From Chloroflexota bacterium (GTDB lineage: Bacteria > Chloroflexota > Dehalococcoidia > Dehalococcoidales > UBA3254), in contig JAGDMY010000037.1 in the NCBI GenBank assembly GCA_017860765.1, forward strand, positions 1-9,418: a stretch of DNA of 9,418 nucleotides. Direction: 5' to 3'. Of the stretch, positions 7,146 to 9,418 are shown piece by piece. Each line of letters starts with the position of its first letter. Positions within the stretch are counted from its first letter, which is position 1. Position numbers and translations under genes: made by a program. Below the pieces are notes generated by a model. That model ran no database searches. It saw only the letters and a list, made by a program, of their open reading frames with translations, and was not told the origin of the DNA.

Positions 7146-7167
7146 TCCGGCGAAGGGTTTCACCGGA
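7146..7167. repeat. Near-perfect inverted repeat just after the cupin gene (hairpin or operator)
   Basis: Nine-base arms at 7146-7154 and 7159-7167 flank a 4-nt loop. In the - strand transcript they read TCCGGTGAA and TTCGCCGGA, and all nine positions pair if one G-U wobble is allowed. It begins 3 nt after the cupin stop codon. On the + strand the same pair is a C-A mismatch, but five T follow (7168-7172), so it also looks like a + strand terminator, although no + strand gene precedes it. It may protect or end the cupin mRNA, or be a protein-binding site. The 7021-7145 remainder of the spacer shows no supported gene. Confidence 0.5.
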
Positions 7168-7170
7168 TTT

Positions 7171-7509
7171 TTAGTAGTTGACCACCACCAGCATGGTAAC
7201 TGTTTTATTGGTCTTGTTGAGGACTTCCCGGCCTTCGTTCGGTGGAAGATAAAGGGAGTCCATGGGACCCAGAGTGACTTCTTCCTTCTTGGTTTTAACC
7301 GTCAACTCGCCATCCAGGACAATGTAGACTTTTTCATTGGGGTTGTCCTCATAAGCCCACTCGGCCCCACCCCCGGGCAGAAAATAAGAAAGACCCATCC
7401 AGAACTTCTGAATGCCGGTCTCATCTTTGCCCTGAAGGCGCAGAGTGGAACAGTTAAAATGCTTGGGGGCCGCATAGGGCTTAACATCGGATAATTTGAC
7501 CTTTTTCAT
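7171..7509 (-). CDS. Small single-domain cupin protein lacking histidine metal ligands
   Basis: This 112-residue protein folds as one cupin barrel by pattern. P-G-G-G-A at 45-49, then E-K-V-Y-I-V-L-D-G-E-L (59-69) matches cupin motif 1. L-G-P-M-D-S-L-Y-L-P-P (80-90) matches motif 2. Canonical motif 1 has H-x-H plus Glu and motif 2 has a His as metal ligands. Here the corresponding stretch reads A-E-W-A-Y-E-D-N-P-N-E, and motif 2 has Arg/Glu. The only histidine is His17, outside the barrel motifs. It is therefore probably not a standard metal-dependent dioxygenase or isomerase. It could bind a small ligand, act as a non-metal isomerase or hydratase, or use acidic residues for a metal. The AGGAGG site at 7515-7520 fixes the ATG. 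It lies between the hydrolase and CoA-transferase genes and is likely co-transcribed with them. The specific role is unknown. Confidence 0.85.
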   Translation of the reverse strand: MKKVKLSDVKPYAAPKHFNCSTLRLQGKDETGIQKFWMGLSYFLPGGGAEWAYEDNPNEKVYIVLDGELTVKTKKEEVTLGPMDSLYLPPNEGREVLNKTNKTVTMLVVVNY

Positions 7510-7514
7510 ATAAC

Positions 7515-7520
7515 CCTCCT
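7515..7520 (-). promoter_or_regulatory. Ribosome binding site of the cupin gene
   Basis: The - strand reads AGGAGG, 5 nt before the ATG at 7507-7509, followed by GTTAT. Confidence 0.75.
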
Positions 7521-7533
7521 TTAGTAGCCTTGA

Positions 7534-7606
7534 GTTTTCAGCAATTAGCTTTCAGATTGTCACTTTTATATCCCGACTGAAGGTTGACTTCTGATTACTG
7601 ATACTA
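7534..7606. repeat. Degenerate 7-nt periodic repeats in the hydrolase-cupin spacer
   Basis: Two blocks on the + strand show 7-nt spacing: GTTTTCA-GCAATTA-GCTTTCA (7534-7554) and GACTTCT-GATTACT-GATACTA (7586-7606). They lie in the 118-nt spacer 7510-7627, which otherwise holds only the cupin ribosome binding site. The copies are imperfect and no coding frame fits. Function is unknown. Confidence 0.4.
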
Positions 7607-7627
7607 ACCTGTTCCGTTTATTGGTAT

Positions 7628-8566
7628 TTAGATACACCCGTACCTGTAGATCCGGTCGGGAGCCCCCGTCAGATTATTCTCATCGATCTCGGCCACACAG
7701 CGCACCATGGTACCGTCACCCATAAACCAGCGCAGAGGGAAGCACCAGAACTGAAAACGCCTGCCGACTACCTTCTCCAGGTCACCACCGAGGTTCTCGA
7801 TACCGACAATGCCGTTACCCATCATGTACTTGTGGCAGGGTTCCCAGGTGCCCCACTCGCCGGCCTTCTCCAGCTTACCGTACTCTTGCATGTACTTTTC
7901 CATCCCGAAGACTTTAATAAAGACCTCCCGGTCAAACCAGGCATACGCCTCTTCACCATACTGATCGATATATTCCTGCGGGAGCGGCCTTCCGGTCCTG
8001 CCAAGAAGGTTCATCCGGGTAGGCCCGTTATTGCCCATAGCAGTGTGCAGCGGATGGTCCAGGGCCTGCATGTCCATGGCCACACACTTAGGATGATACT
8101 TTTCGATCCACTGACCAGCGCGCAGCCCGGTGCCCGGCGAGTAGTGAAAATAGTCCTTGCTGTCATCATAGAGCAAGTGAGTACCGGTACGCAGACAGAG
8201 GACCATGCCGCCGCTCAGTTCGTGCGGATCGAAATTTGCCCGCTTACAGGCGTCGTCAAGGTGCCTATCCGTAATAAGTTCCCAGGCTTTGACCTTAACA
8301 TCAAGGCAGATGGCCGGGCCGCAGTAGGCGTCCACCGGAAGCTCGTGAGTGTACCGGGCACGCTTACCTTCAAAATCCCGCTCCATGACATGACGCGGCG
8401 AGTCGGCATGGGTCCCGGCATGCATCACCACGGTCACCTTCTGGCTGAGAACCCCCGATTTCGTTTGATTGTGCATGGTGTCGATCACCGGCTTAGAAAA
8501 ATAGGGCCAGAGCGGAATGTCAGCGCCAAAGGGATGGCTGAGATCAACGAAGACTTTCTTTGTCAT
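7628..8566 (-). CDS. Cyclase family protein (kynurenine formamidase/isatin hydrolase-like metal hydrolase), enlarged form
   Basis: The 312-residue protein carries the signature of the putative cyclase/kynurenine formamidase family, H-A-G-T-H-A-D-S-P-R-H. His49, His53, Asp55 and His59 are the expected Zn/Mn ligands or catalytic residues. The N-terminal V-D-L-S-H-P and the C-terminal G-I-V-G-I-E-N-L (252-259) are also typical. Known members hydrolyse amides, lactams or cyclic diketones such as N-formylkynurenine and isatin, usually with about 210-260 residues. Here a stretch of about 70 residues (about 176-244) is inserted between the M-D-M-Q-A-L-D segment and the H-K-Y-M-M segment. It is rich in Tyr, Trp, Glu and Lys. 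The ATG at 8566 follows AAGGA 9 nt upstream. The gene lies second in the visible - strand set, after SDR 2. Ring opening or amide cleavage of the pathway substrate is a reasonable guess, but the actual substrate is unknown. Confidence 0.85.
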   Translation of the reverse strand: MTKKVFVDLSHPFGADIPLWPYFSKPVIDTMHNQTKSGVLSQKVTVVMHAGTHADSPRHVMERDFEGKRARYTHELPVDAYCGPAICLDVKVKAWELITDRHLDDACKRANFDPHELSGGMVLCLRTGTHLLYDDSKDYFHYSPGTGLRAGQWIEKYHPKCVAMDMQALDHPLHTAMGNNGPTRMNLLGRTGRPLPQEYIDQYGEEAYAWFDREVFIKVFGMEKYMQEYGKLEKAGEWGTWEPCHKYMMGNGIVGIENLGGDLEKVVGRRFQFWCFPLRWFMGDGTMVRCVAEIDENNLTGAPDRIYRYGCI

Positions 8567-8645
8567 TTCTTTCTATCCTTCAAAAATTTTTTTTCGTCGT
8601 ACAGAATGCCTAATTTTAATGAACGATCTGTTTAGACTTCCTCTC

Positions 8646-9407
8646 TTACCAGGTTGTTACGCCGCCATCAATATAAAGTATTTGACCGGTTATAAAGCTG
8701 GAGGCGGCCGAGGCAAAAAAGATAGTAGCCCCTACGGTGTCTTCCGGCATCGCCCATTTCCCCATCGGAATACGGCTTTTCATCATCTTGGCATAATCCG
8801 GGTTGGCCAGCGCCGGCTTGGTGAGATCGGTCTCTACAATGGTGGGCGCTATAGCGTTCACCCGTACATTATGCTTGGCCCACTCACAGGCCAGGGTCTT
8901 GGTCAGGGTATTGACCGCTCCTTTGCTGGCACAGTAAGCTGCATAATCCGCCGGCAAGCCGTATTCCCCTCTAACCGAGGAAACATTGATAATGCTGCCT
9001 GTTTTGTTTTTAATCATGATCCTGCCTACAGCCTGGCTGACCAGAAACGTGCCGGTAGTATTGATATCTATAACCTTGCGGAAGTCTTCGACGGGGAAGC
9101 TATCCGCCGGCTTGCGGATCGCCAGACCGGCTGCATTGACCAGGATATCGATAGACGGGAAGACCTTCAAAATATCATCCACCATCTGGCCAACCGATTT
9201 TTCATTGACGATATCCACGCTCGCCGCCAGCGACTTCCTGCCCCTGGCCTCAATTTCTTTAGCCACTGCCCTCAAAGCTTCGAGGTTGCGGCTGGCTACC
9301 GCTACATCGGCCCCGGCATCCGCCAGACCCAGAGCAATAGCCTTTCCGATACCCCCGTGGCCCCCCACCACCAGCGCTACTTTACCGGTCAAATCGAACA
9401 GCTTCAT
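8646..9407 (-). CDS. Short-chain dehydrogenase/reductase (SDR 2), probably NADP-dependent
   Basis: This 253-residue classical SDR begins F-D-L-T-G-K-V-A-L-V-V, as in gluconate 5-dehydrogenase-like proteins. The cofactor loop is G-G-H-G-G-I-G (15-21); the usual first Thr is Gly. N-A-A-G is at 91-94, the catalytic serine at Ser144 in N-V-S-S-V, and Tyr158 and Lys162 in Y-C-A-S-K. P-T-I-V-E-T-D and the final I-D-G-G are standard. Arg40 in A-S-R-N after the second strand favours NADP(H), unlike SDR 1. The ATG at 9407 is preceded by AGGAGG (9413-9418), which ends exactly at the window edge. An ATG at 9411 is out of frame. The 79-nt gap to the hydrolase gene suggests co-transcription. It would reduce a ketone or oxidise an alcohol of the pathway. 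Whether it is the first gene of the operon cannot be seen. Confidence 0.88.
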   Translation of the reverse strand: MKLFDLTGKVALVVGGHGGIGKAIALGLADAGADVAVASRNLEALRAVAKEIEARGRKSLAASVDIVNEKSVGQMVDDILKVFPSIDILVNAAGLAIRKPADSFPVEDFRKVIDINTTGTFLVSQAVGRIMIKNKTGSIINVSSVRGEYGLPADYAAYCASKGAVNTLTKTLACEWAKHNVRVNAIAPTIVETDLTKPALANPDYAKMMKSRIPMGKWAMPEDTVGATIFFASAASSFITGQILYIDGGVTTW

Positions 9408-9412
9408 TCATT

Positions 9413-9418
9413 CCTCCT
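9413..9418 (-). promoter_or_regulatory. Ribosome binding site of SDR 2 at the window edge
   Basis: The - strand reads AGGAGG, 5 nt before the ATG at 9405-9407. Any promoter lies beyond the window. Confidence 0.75.

Noticed and set aside
7832..8635. Long + strand open frame (267 codons) opposite the hydrolase gene
   Set aside because: It lies antisense to a gene with clear catalytic motifs, has no ribosome binding site and shows no recognisable domain, so it is a codon-bias shadow.

Overview
The window looks like chromosomal DNA from an anaerobic, Gram-positive-type bacterium, most plausibly a clostridial/Peptococcaceae-like Firmicute. This is inferred from the strong AGGAGG-type ribosome binding sites before most genes, the medium GC content and the gene families present. 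It is not a database-backed assignment. I saw no tRNA, rRNA, CRISPR array, transposase or phage gene.

Layout. On the + strand, the window opens inside a protein gene (1-966) that resembles the C-terminal part of a GHKL/HSP90-like ATPase. A complete NAD-type malic enzyme gene, maeA (1075-2742), follows. The strand then switches. From 2767 to the right edge all seven genes lie on the - strand and converge on maeA with only 24 nt between the stop codons. In transcription order they are: SDR oxidoreductase 2 (9407-8646), an enlarged cyclase/kynurenine-formamidase-family metal hydrolase (8566-7628), a small cupin without histidine ligands (7509-7171), a CaiB/BaiF family III CoA-transferase (7020-5803), a rho-independent terminator (about 5781-5755), SDR oxidoreductase 1 (5703-4912), and the alpha (4747-3767) and beta (3732-2767) subunits of a thiamine-diphosphate 2-oxoacid/acetoin dehydrogenase E1.

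How the genes may work together (inference). The set looks like a catabolic cassette for an oxygenated, possibly cyclic, small molecule. The hydrolase would open a ring or cleave an amide or ester. The CoA-transferase would activate the resulting acid. The two SDRs would interconvert alcohols and ketones, one with NAD-type and one with NADP-type residues. The E1 pair would cleave or decarboxylate a 2-oxo or alpha-hydroxyketone intermediate. No E2 (lipoyl acyltransferase) or E3 gene is seen in the window. The E1 alpha subunit has also lost the histidine of the usual HGH/PH active-site loop, which here reads R-P-Q. The E1 may therefore use an unusual partner or chemistry, and this is the most interesting point here. 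The substrate cannot be read from the sequence.

Non-coding structure. A 9-mer, TCCGGTGAA, occurs in three spacers of the - strand cluster, once as an arm of a near-perfect inverted repeat. The spacer before the E1 alpha gene has a duplicated purine/pyrimidine block that contains an anti-Shine-Dalgarno sequence. The spacer between the cupin and hydrolase genes carries degenerate 7-nt periodic repeats.
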